NCBI GenBank assembly: GCA_020831715.1
Contig: JAFIGA010000237.1
Coordinates: forward strand, 1 to 37,124
Direction: 5' to 3'
Origin: Leptospira sp.
GTDB lineage: Bacteria > Spirochaetota > Leptospiria > Leptospirales > Leptospiraceae
Length of the DNA: 37,124 bases
Shown here piece after piece: positions 9,144 to 16,788 of the stretch. The notes below the pieces were generated by a model, which saw only the letters and a program-made list of their open reading frames with translations, searched no databases and had not been told where the DNA came from. The position numbers and the translations under genes were made by a program. Every line of letters starts with the position of its first letter. The first letter of the stretch is position 1.

Positions 9144-10057
9144 TGAGCGAAACAACAAAGCGGATACTATCTTCAATTGTATTGGTTGCATTTTTTTTAG
9201 TGGCATTTTTATATCCTGGATTTTACTATCTGGATCTTTTGGTTTTTGGTTTAGGAATCGTTTTTCTTGGTCTAAGGGAATTTTATGATTTTTCCCACAG
9301 AGAAGAATCCCAAGTATTTCGAGGCATTGGCTATTTTTTCTCCTTCGCTATAACTATAGTTTTCTTTACTCAATTTATTGGAATACAACAGCGAATCATT
9401 CCTCCGGATTGGGCTCTTGAGATTTCGAAAATGGTATCCAATCCTTCATTTTCTGTTGTGACTATGCTTTTTACAGCATTGATGATATCTGCATTTTTAC
9501 TGCAGATTATAAAGCGTCCGCTTGACGGAGCAATGATGTCGGTTGCCACTACCGTTCTTGCAACTCTTTATATGGCTTTCCCCATAGGTCATTTTTTCTT
9601 GATGTTGGGTCTGCCATATGGTGAATACTACATATTTCTTGTATGCGTAATTACTTTCATGAGTGATACGGGTGCTTATTTCGGTGGAAGATGGTTTGGA
9701 AAGAATCCCGCAGGACTTAAAGTTTCACCCAAGAAAACTTGGGAAGGCTATGTAATGGGTAATCTCACCGCAGTTGTGATGGCGCAGGTTTTGAATTTTG
9801 GTTGGGTTTATTTCACCGGTCAGGAAATTCCAATGGGTATATTGGAGACAGTTATATTATCGATAGTTATATCATTTATCTCTGTAGTGGGTGATTTAGC
9901 CGAGTCAGCACTCAAGAGAGATGCCAAAATCAAAGATTCCGCCTCCCTCATTCCGGGTCATGGTGGAATGTTGGATTTGGCGGATGCATTATTATTTACT
10001 CTTCCGGCACTTTATTACTATCTAAAAATAAAAGAAATGATCGGTTTTGAGGTCTAA
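9140..10057 (+). CDS. cdsA: Phosphatidate cytidylyltransferase
   Basis: CdsA makes CDP-diacylglycerol from phosphatidate and CTP, the branch point for membrane phospholipids. The 305-residue protein is strongly hydrophobic, with about seven to eight predicted membrane helices. The conserved stretch FMSDTGAYFGGRWFGKNP and the C-terminal signature SALKRDAKIKDSASLIPGHGG identify the family. In the signature the usual ending GHGGxxDRxD reads GHGGMLDLAD, so a normally conserved arginine is replaced by leucine; everything else in the motif is intact. The start ATG at 9140 overlaps the uppS stop. The gene order uppS-cdsA-dxr-rseP is common in bacteria. Confidence 0.93.
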   Translation: MMSETTKRILSSIVLVAFFLVAFLYPGFYYLDLLVFGLGIVFLGLREFYDFSHREESQVFRGIGYFFSFAITIVFFTQFIGIQQRIIPPDWALEISKMVSNPSFSVVTMLFTALMISAFLLQIIKRPLDGAMMSVATTVLATLYMAFPIGHFFLMLGLPYGEYYIFLVCVITFMSDTGAYFGGRWFGKNPAGLKVSPKKTWEGYVMGNLTAVVMAQVLNFGWVYFTGQEIPMGILETVILSIVISFISVVGDLAESALKRDAKIKDSASLIPGHGGMLDLADALLFTLPALYYYLKIKEMIGFEV

Positions 10058-10068
10058 TTATTGAATAC

Positions 10069-11241
10069 ATGAAAAACATCGCTGTCTTAGGAATATCAGG
10101 ATCTGTGGGGGACTCCACACTTAAAGTTCTTCGCAGATTCCCCGGTAATTTTCGCTTAGAAGCGTTCAGTGTTCATAGCAATTTACAAAAAGCAGAAGAA
10201 TGCATCCGTGAATTCCAGCCAAAATTAGTTTGCATCACAGGTTCCAATATTGATGCTAAATCCCTTGGGACTTCCCTAGGCAATACCAAAATCATCTATG
10301 GCAGTGAAGGAATGGAAGAGATTGCGACCTTGCCGACGGTGGATGTACTTGTTACAGCTGTTGTGGGAGCAATCGGCGTGAAGCCTACCATAGCCGCAAT
10401 CCAAGCAGGTAAAGATATTGCAATTGCCAACAAAGAGACCCTGGTCACATTTGGTCCTCTTATCAATGAACTCTTAAAAAATTCTCGTTCTAAATTGGTT
10501 CCTGTTGATTCCGAACACAATGCACTATTTCAGTTGTTGGAAGGTCGCAAACCTGAGTCCATACGAAGTATTATTCTCACAGCATCGGGTGGATCCTTTC
10601 GTGATTTTCCATTGGAAAGGTTACAAAATGTAACTGTAAAAGAAGCACTCAACCATCCTACCTGGTCTATGGGACCCAAAATTACCGTCGATTCAGCCGG
10701 TCTTATCAATAAGGGTTTGGAAGTAATGGAAGCTCATTATTTATTCGGTTATGATTACGATTCCATTGGAGTTGTGATCCATCCTCAGTCCATCATTCAT
10801 GGTTTGATCGAAAATACAGATGGTGCCATCGAGGCTTATGCTTCTCATCCGGATATGATTTTTCCCATTGCGCATTCGCTATTCTACCCGGAAACTGTGC
10901 CCCAACTCTTGATTGAAAGTAAACCTTTTAGTTGGAAGAATTTGGAGTTTCGTGAACCTGATTCGAACAGATACCCCGCTTTGGAATTGGCATACCGTGC
11001 GGGAAGGGCAGGAGGAAGTTCAACTGCTGTGTTCAATGCGGCTAATGAAAAAGCTTGCGAGTTGTTTTTGCAAGAAAAGATTCCATTCCTAGCAATACCA
11101 AAACTCTTGGAAGCCGCCTTGGATTCTATTCCTACCGAATTCCCCGCTGAGATTGACGGGTATTTGGATGTGGACAGACGAGCTCGTAGTTTTGTAGAAA
11201 GTCATTATTCTAAATATATCAAAGGGGGTATTTCATGTTAA
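10069..11241 (+). CDS. dxr: 1-deoxy-D-xylulose 5-phosphate reductoisomerase
   Basis: Dxr converts DXP to MEP with NADPH, the second step of the non-mevalonate isoprenoid pathway. The NADPH loop GISGSVGDSTL is at 8-18, ANKETLV at 120-126, and the metal and substrate site VDSEHNALFQ has Asp147, Glu149 and His150. Later motifs GLINKGLEVMEAHYLF and VIHPQSIIHG complete the active site. Length 390 is typical. It lies 11 bases after cdsA and overlaps rseP by 7 bases. Dxs, the preceding enzyme, is encoded at 19119 in the same window but in a separate cluster. Confidence 0.96.
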   Translation: MKNIAVLGISGSVGDSTLKVLRRFPGNFRLEAFSVHSNLQKAEECIREFQPKLVCITGSNIDAKSLGTSLGNTKIIYGSEGMEEIATLPTVDVLVTAVVGAIGVKPTIAAIQAGKDIAIANKETLVTFGPLINELLKNSRSKLVPVDSEHNALFQLLEGRKPESIRSIILTASGGSFRDFPLERLQNVTVKEALNHPTWSMGPKITVDSAGLINKGLEVMEAHYLFGYDYDSIGVVIHPQSIIHGLIENTDGAIEAYASHPDMIFPIAHSLFYPETVPQLLIESKPFSWKNLEFREPDSNRYPALELAYRAGRAGGSSTAVFNAANEKACELFLQEKIPFLAIPKLLEAALDSIPTEFPAEIDGYLDVDRRARSFVESHYSKYIKGGISC

Positions 11242-12956
11242 TACTTGCATTCGGTGCCATTTTCATGTTAGCTATATCAATTTTTATCCACGAACTGGGA
11301 CATTTGCTCTGCGGAATGTTAGTGGGCGTTAAGGCAAGAATTTTTTCAATCGGATACGGTAGAGGGATCTGGAAGAAAAAAATTGGAGAGACAACCTATC
11401 AGATTACCGGAATTCCTCTTGGTGGATATGTCATGTTTAAGGGAGATGAATATGGTAAGAAGCTAAAGGGTGAACCCGGTGAACTTCTGTCCACTCCACC
11501 ATTGAAAAGAATGATCCCCGTATTGGGAGGGCCATTTGCCAATTTGGTTTTGGGATTTGTATTGCTGTTTGTTTTGGAATTGACCGGGAGTGATTCTCCG
11601 AGTAACAGAGTATTCATCGATTCCGGTATAGAATCTTCTTCACCTGCGTTTAAAGCAGGTTTAAGATCCAACGATGTGATTGTTGGTGTGAATGATCAGA
11701 CTACTGAAAATTTCGAAGATATTTTTACATCCATTAGCCTAAGTAAGGGTGATCCTATCTTGCTGACTTATTGGGAGAATGGAGAAGAAGAAAAAGAAAG
11801 ACAGATCACGGTCGTTCCCAATCTATATTCCAGCGGAGGAAGACCCACAATCGGAATAGAGCCTGCCGGTGAGAGAAGAGTGGTTGCCACTTTTTCTTAT
11901 TCAGAGCAGATTTCGGAATGGATGAACCGTAAGCTTGGTAAGTCGGAAGAGGCGGAAGAATACTTTCGTTCTCGTATAGAAGAAAGAATTGAAAAAGGTG
12001 AGATTACTAGGGAACAAGCGGAGAAGTTCACTGATAAGGGTGACAAAGAATTGAAATCCAGAGCCATTGAACATCTGAAAGATGGTGATGTTCTTCTTGC
12101 TGTAAATGGTATAGATGTTTATACCATCACAGACCTCCAAAGAGAATTAGGAAAAAACAGAGGACAAGTCGTCAATTTAAAAGTGGATAGAAAGACTCTT
12201 CCTCTTCTAAACCCTTGGGCTACCGAGATCACCGAAGTATCTATTCCTGTGATTGGTGCCGATGTAATTGAATTAAAAAACATCAAGCACCCAAAATTCA
12301 AAGAATGGAATTTGGATGCTCTCTCACTTGCTTCTTATGATCCCGAGATCAAAAATAGACTTAAGAATATTCAGATCAATGGAAAATCATTCAAACAAGT
12401 GGATGATTTGTTAGATTATATTAAAAATATTTCAAACAAGAATGTGGAAATTGCCTTTGCCGGCAAAAAATACACGGCGGATGTTTCCATTCGACCTATT
12501 GGATTATTGGGTTTTCGTCCTTCTATGAAGTTCCATCCCGAGACACAAAAGAAAGATCAGAATGTATTCCAAGCATTGGGAGGAGCCGGTTCCAAAGTAT
12601 ATCAAAATGTTGCCACTTCTCTCAAGGGAATTGGAATGCTATTTACCGGATTTCTATCTCCCAAGGAGAATCTTTCGGGTCCGATTGGGATTGTACAATT
12701 TGCCGGGATGAGTTTGGAGTATGGGTGGCGAACCTACTTGGATTTTGTTGCCAAGATTTCCATTGCACTTATGATTATGAACCTACTCCCCATTCCTGTT
12801 GCGGATGGTGGACATATTGTAATGTATGCATACGAAGCAATAGCCGGACGTCCACTGCCAAGAAAAGTTATGGAAGCAATATTTAGGTTGGGATTTTTCT
12901 TTTTGATCGGAATGTTTATTTATGTTTCCTTCAATGATGCCCTCAGGATTTTTTGA
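11235..12956 (+). CDS. rseP: RseP-family site-2 protease with enlarged PDZ region
   Basis: RseP is a membrane zinc protease that cuts substrates inside the bilayer, typically anti-sigma factors and remnant signal peptides. The zinc motif HELGH is at 19-23 in the first helix, and the second metal motif NLLPIPVADGGHI is near the C-terminus, between the last helices. Between them lie PDZ-like modules: one around residues 115-205, one around 280-345 (DGDVLLAVNGIDVYTITDLQ), and a possible third around 370-420 (LKNIQINGKSFKQVDDLLDYI). A charged helical insert (residues ~225-280) separates the first two. The total of 573 residues is about 120 longer than E. coli RseP (450). The neighbourhood cdsA-dxr-rseP-proS is classical. 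Confidence 0.93.
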   Translation: MLILAFGAIFMLAISIFIHELGHLLCGMLVGVKARIFSIGYGRGIWKKKIGETTYQITGIPLGGYVMFKGDEYGKKLKGEPGELLSTPPLKRMIPVLGGPFANLVLGFVLLFVLELTGSDSPSNRVFIDSGIESSSPAFKAGLRSNDVIVGVNDQTTENFEDIFTSISLSKGDPILLTYWENGEEEKERQITVVPNLYSSGGRPTIGIEPAGERRVVATFSYSEQISEWMNRKLGKSEEAEEYFRSRIEERIEKGEITREQAEKFTDKGDKELKSRAIEHLKDGDVLLAVNGIDVYTITDLQRELGKNRGQVVNLKVDRKTLPLLNPWATEITEVSIPVIGADVIELKNIKHPKFKEWNLDALSLASYDPEIKNRLKNIQINGKSFKQVDDLLDYIKNISNKNVEIAFAGKKYTADVSIRPIGLLGFRPSMKFHPETQKKDQNVFQALGGAGSKVYQNVATSLKGIGMLFTGFLSPKENLSGPIGIVQFAGMSLEYGWRTYLDFVAKISIALMIMNLLPIPVADGGHIVMYAYEAIAGRPLPRKVMEAIFRLGFFFLIGMFIYVSFNDALRIF

Positions 12957-12963
12957 TAAATAG

Positions 12964-14703
12964 ATGAAAGCAAGTCAGTACCTTATTCCCACAACCAAAG
13001 ATGATCCTCAGGATGCAGTAGTTGCCTCTCATAAATTGATGATGCGAGCAGGTCTTGTCCGCAAGTCCGGTGCCGGGCTCTATCACTATCTACCATTGGG
13101 GCTGAAAATCCTGAAAAAAATTGAATCCATCATTCGAGAAGAAATGGATTCTTCCGGTGCTTTGGAGTTCCAGCTTCCTATACTCACACCTTCCGATTTA
13201 TGGAAGGAGTCCGGAAGATGGGATAAAATGGGTAAGGAAATGTTTCGCCTAAAAGACAGACATGACAATGAGAATTGTCTGGGACCAACTCATGAAGAAA
13301 GCTTTTGTTCTCTCATGAAACCCATGCTCCGCTCTTATAAAGACCTACCAATTAACGTCTATCAGATTCACACCAAATTTCGAGACGAGATTCGACCAAG
13401 ATTCGGTGTGATTCGATCCAGAGAATTCACCATGAAGGATGCCTATTCCTTTCATTTGGATGATGCATCCTTGGAAGAGACCTACCAATTGATGAGACAG
13501 ACCTACAGGAAAATTTTCCAGAGAATGGGGCTTACTACCATTCCCGTACAAGCTGACTCGGGAAATATGGGAGGATCTGCTTCGGAAGAATTCATGGTGG
13601 TCAGTCCTATCGGTGAAGAGACACTCATGTTATGTGATGCTTGTGGCTACAATGGTAATATCGAGAAGACTCCTTTGGTAATAAATTCCGAGAAGGATGC
13701 AGAGAATGGAACCTATAGTCAGGGAGTTGAAGTCTCCACACCCAATGCAAAATCCATTGAAGATGTAGCGAAGCTTTTGAATGTAGATACTCATGATTGT
13801 ATCAAGGCATTAGCTCTAGTAGTCGATGGAATCCCTAATATTGTATTTATACCGGGAGACCGGGAATTGAATGAGGCAAAATTCAAGAATGCTACTTCGG
13901 CAAATGAATCACGACCCATGGGCAATGCAGAGTTGGAAAAGTATAATCTGATTGCAGGCTTTATCGGAGCTGACCAAACATTTCACAAAGACATTCGTGT
14001 ATGGAAGGATGCCTCCCTCTCGCATTCCAAGAAATATGTAACCGGTTACAACAAGGTAGACTTCCATATCCAAGATTATGTCGGTGGTGATAAATGGTCC
14101 GATATGGAAACTGCTGATCTGGTCATGACTCGAAGAGGGGATGCTTGTCCGAATTGTGGTAAGCCTATGGATGAAGAAAAAGGCATCGAAGTAGGACATA
14201 TTTTTCAATTGGGGAAAAAATATGCAGAAAGCTTCGATATCAAAGTTTTGGATGATAAGGGCAAGCCTCAAGTTTTGACTATGGGATGCTATGGAATCGG
14301 GGTGAATCGTTGCATGGCTACAGTTATAGAGCAGTGCAATGATGATAAGGGAATTTATTGGCCCATTTCTATAGCGCCTTTTGAGATTTGCATGGTAAGT
14401 ATTGCCAAGGCTCCGGAAGATATTGCAAGAATTGAAGGAATTTACAATAGTCTAAAGAGTAAAGGATTCGATATTCTCTGGGACAATAGAGATATGGGAC
14501 CGGGTTTTAAATTCAAGGATGCGGAATTGATCGGCTATCCTATTCGCCTAACTCTAGGAAAAGGATTTCTGGAAAAGGGTGAGATCAGTATTATGAATCG
14601 AAAATCGGGCGAAGAGATCCTTCATGACTTCAAAGATGAAGAATCACTTAGCCAAGTGATCAGTGGAATTCGTGAAAGACTTTACGAGGAGCTAAAGCAA
14701 TGA
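12964..14703 (+). CDS. proS: Prolyl-tRNA synthetase, bacterial editing type
   Basis: ProS charges tRNA-Pro with proline. The class II catalytic core is visible: the N-terminal SGAGLYHYLPLG motif, the motif-2 region TKFRDEIRPRFGVIRSREF from residue 137, and the motif-3 region MGCYGIGVNRCMA. Between motifs 2 and 3 lies the ~180-residue INS editing domain of the bacterial type, flanked by the usual cysteine pairs CDACGYNGNIEK and CPNCGKPMDEEKGIEVGHIF. The C-terminal anticodon-binding domain follows. At 579 residues it is full length. The stop overlaps the trpB start (ATGA), so proS and trpBA appear to share a transcript. Confidence 0.96.
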   Translation: MKASQYLIPTTKDDPQDAVVASHKLMMRAGLVRKSGAGLYHYLPLGLKILKKIESIIREEMDSSGALEFQLPILTPSDLWKESGRWDKMGKEMFRLKDRHDNENCLGPTHEESFCSLMKPMLRSYKDLPINVYQIHTKFRDEIRPRFGVIRSREFTMKDAYSFHLDDASLEETYQLMRQTYRKIFQRMGLTTIPVQADSGNMGGSASEEFMVVSPIGEETLMLCDACGYNGNIEKTPLVINSEKDAENGTYSQGVEVSTPNAKSIEDVAKLLNVDTHDCIKALALVVDGIPNIVFIPGDRELNEAKFKNATSANESRPMGNAELEKYNLIAGFIGADQTFHKDIRVWKDASLSHSKKYVTGYNKVDFHIQDYVGGDKWSDMETADLVMTRRGDACPNCGKPMDEEKGIEVGHIFQLGKKYAESFDIKVLDDKGKPQVLTMGCYGIGVNRCMATVIEQCNDDKGIYWPISIAPFEICMVSIAKAPEDIARIEGIYNSLKSKGFDILWDNRDMGPGFKFKDAELIGYPIRLTLGKGFLEKGEISIMNRKSGEEILHDFKDEESLSQVISGIRERLYEELKQ

Positions 14704-15908
14704 ATAAAGAATTGAGAAAGCAATTTGATGAAAACGAAGGTTACTTTGGAGAGTTCGGTGGAAGATACGCTCCGGAAGTTTTGACAGAGGCATTGGAAGA
14801 GCTCCAACGAGTTTATAAAAAGTTAAAAAAAGATAAGGTCTTTCAAAAAGATGTTTCCAATTATTTGAGAAATTATGTTCACAGACCCTCCCTGCTTTCT
14901 TTTGCTCCTAACCTAACCAAGGAATGGGGTGGTGCGAAAATCTGGTTAAAAAGAGAAGATCTCAATCACACAGGTGCTCACAAAATCAATAATGCTATAG
15001 GTCAAGCATTAATGGCTCGTTATATGGGCAAGAAAAGAATCATTGCCGAAACCGGTGCCGGTCAACATGGACTTGCCACAGCTACTGTCGGAGCTATGTT
15101 TGGTTTCGAAACAGTAATCTATATGGGTGATGTGGATATTAAACGACAAGAACTCAATGTAGTCAAGATGAAGATGATGGGAGCAACCGTTAGGGGAGTT
15201 TCCGCCGGGGAAGCTACACTAAAAGAAGCAACTTCGGAAGCGATGAGAGATTGGGCACTCAATGTTAAAGACACACATTATATCGTAGGCTCGGCAATCG
15301 GACCACACCCTTTCCCGACAATTGTAAAGGATTTTCAATCTATCATCGGAAAAGAATCTCGTAAGCAATTTAAAAAACTAACAGGTACCTTACCCGACGC
15401 TGTTGTTGCTTGTGTGGGAGGTGGATCCAATGCGATTGGAATGTTCCAAGGATTTGTGAAGGACAAGAAAGTTGCTCTCTATGGGGTAGAAGCCGGTGGT
15501 AGAAATACCGAGCCGGGGAATCATTCAGCGACCATTACCTATGGTAAGATTGGATTTCTCCATGGAACCAAAACTCTCATTATCCAAGATGATAACGGAC
15601 AGATCGTTCCTGCTCATTCGGTTTCCGCAGGTTTAGACTATCCGGGGGTTGGCCCCGAACATGCACATCTTGCCACTTCGGGAAGAGTGAAATACGCATC
15701 GGCTACAGATGAAGAAGCTCTTTCTTCATTCTTGGAAATTTGCAAGGTAGAGGGAATCATCCCGGCTTTGGAAACTTCTCATGCATTTCATTTTGCCAAG
15801 AAATTAGCTAAAGAATTGGGCAAGAAGAAACATATTTTAATCTGTCTATCCGGAAGGGGAGATAAAGATGCCGCAGAAGTTTACAGATTGTTGGGAAGTG
15901 TGGAATGA
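14700..15908 (+). CDS. trpB: Tryptophan synthase beta chain
   Basis: TrpB joins indole and serine to make tryptophan, using PLP. The lysine that binds PLP is Lys95 in HTGAHKINNA; the phosphate-binding loop is VGGGSNAIG, and the start GYFGEFGGRYAPEVL is that of the standard TrpB1 type that pairs with TrpA. Length 402 is typical. It overlaps proS upstream and trpA downstream by 4 bases each, so all three are probably co-translated. The other tryptophan genes (trpE, D, C, F) are not in this window. Confidence 0.97.
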   Translation: MNKELRKQFDENEGYFGEFGGRYAPEVLTEALEELQRVYKKLKKDKVFQKDVSNYLRNYVHRPSLLSFAPNLTKEWGGAKIWLKREDLNHTGAHKINNAIGQALMARYMGKKRIIAETGAGQHGLATATVGAMFGFETVIYMGDVDIKRQELNVVKMKMMGATVRGVSAGEATLKEATSEAMRDWALNVKDTHYIVGSAIGPHPFPTIVKDFQSIIGKESRKQFKKLTGTLPDAVVACVGGGSNAIGMFQGFVKDKKVALYGVEAGGRNTEPGNHSATITYGKIGFLHGTKTLIIQDDNGQIVPAHSVSAGLDYPGVGPEHAHLATSGRVKYASATDEEALSSFLEICKVEGIIPALETSHAFHFAKKLAKELGKKKHILICLSGRGDKDAAEVYRLLGSVE

Positions 15909-16723
15909 TCTATAAGAATTCTCAATCTGAATTGGCGCTCTCATTTGAGACCGCAAAAGATCGTTCTCAGTTTATTCCTTATTTTTCTTTAGGAGACCCG
16001 GACTATGAGTTCAGTATAGAATGGGCATCCGCGATCATTGATGGTGGTGCTGATGTTCTCGAACTTGGGATCCCTTTTTCCGATCCTGTTGCCGATGGTC
16101 CGGTGATCCAAAGAGCTTTTACGAGAGCTTTTAAGAATCCTTTTTCGATGGATAAGATTTTTAGTACAACTCGTACAATTAAAGATAGATATCCAAAAAT
16201 TCCTCTGGTTTATTTAACCTATTTCAATCCGATATTTCATATGGGGATGGACGGCTTCCTAAAAAGTTCCAAAGAGTCCGGTATTAGCGGGTTGATTATA
16301 CCGGATCTTCCTTTTGACTCCAATGAGAGCAAAGAGCTATTTTCCAAAGCCGAAAAGTATGAAGTTGATCTAATTCATCTCATTACACCGGCAACTGAGA
16401 GAAAAAGAATCGAACTCATGAAGAAGAACTCGTCGGGATTTGTCTACTACGTTACTTCATTTGGGGTAACAGGCGAGAGAACCGGTTTTTCTACTGACTT
16501 GGAAGAGAGAATCCAATGGGTAAGAAAAGAAATGAAACTTCCCGTTTGTGCAGGATTTGGAATTTCTACTCCTGAACAAGCTGATAAGATTTCCAAATTT
16601 TCCGACGGGGTCATCATCGGATCTAGCATACAGCGGATCATAGAAGAGAATGCCGGTAATCCTTCAGAATGTAAGAATAAACTCACGGACTACTGCCTTT
16701 CCATTCGCAGAGCCATGAGATAG
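15905..16723 (+). CDS. trpA: Tryptophan synthase alpha chain
   Basis: TrpA splits indole-3-glycerol phosphate, passing indole through a tunnel to TrpB. The signature LELGIPFSDPVADGPVIQ carries Glu53 and Asp64, matching the catalytic Glu49 and Asp60 of the Salmonella enzyme. The motif GFVYYVTSFGVTGER and the phosphate-binding FGISTPEQ and IIGSSI follow. Length 272 is normal. It overlaps trpB by 4 bases. Immediately after the stop there is a run of eight T residues, suggesting that this long operon ends here. Confidence 0.96.
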   Translation: MIYKNSQSELALSFETAKDRSQFIPYFSLGDPDYEFSIEWASAIIDGGADVLELGIPFSDPVADGPVIQRAFTRAFKNPFSMDKIFSTTRTIKDRYPKIPLVYLTYFNPIFHMGMDGFLKSSKESGISGLIIPDLPFDSNESKELFSKAEKYEVDLIHLITPATERKRIELMKKNSSGFVYYVTSFGVTGERTGFSTDLEERIQWVRKEMKLPVCAGFGISTPEQADKISKFSDGVIIGSSIQRIIEENAGNPSECKNKLTDYCLSIRRAMR

Positions 16724-16731
16724 TTTTTTTT
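16682..16731 (+). terminator. Weak intrinsic terminator at the trpA end
   Basis: Two short inverted repeats nest within the last codons of trpA: CTCA (16682-16685) with TGAG (16716-16719), and CTGC (16693-16696) with GCAG (16707-16710). T8 follows at 16724-16731. The stem is interrupted, so folding is modest, but the T tract directly after the stop fits a terminator between trpA and the cyclase gene. Confidence 0.38.
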
Positions 16732-16750
16732 CTAAACCAAAGAAATTCTC

Positions 16751-16779
16751 TTGAGTCTAGAAATCTACAAAGAGATATT
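16751..16779 (+). promoter_or_regulatory. Possible promoter of the cyclase-dxs unit
   Basis: TTGAGT (16751-16756, 4 of 6 to TTGACA) and GATATT (16774-16779, 4 of 6 to TATAAT) are spaced by 17 bases. Transcription would start only a few bases before the ATG at 16789, giving a nearly leaderless mRNA. No Shine-Dalgarno is visible before that ATG, which is consistent but not proof. Confidence 0.3.
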
Positions 16780-16788
16780 GACTTAGTT

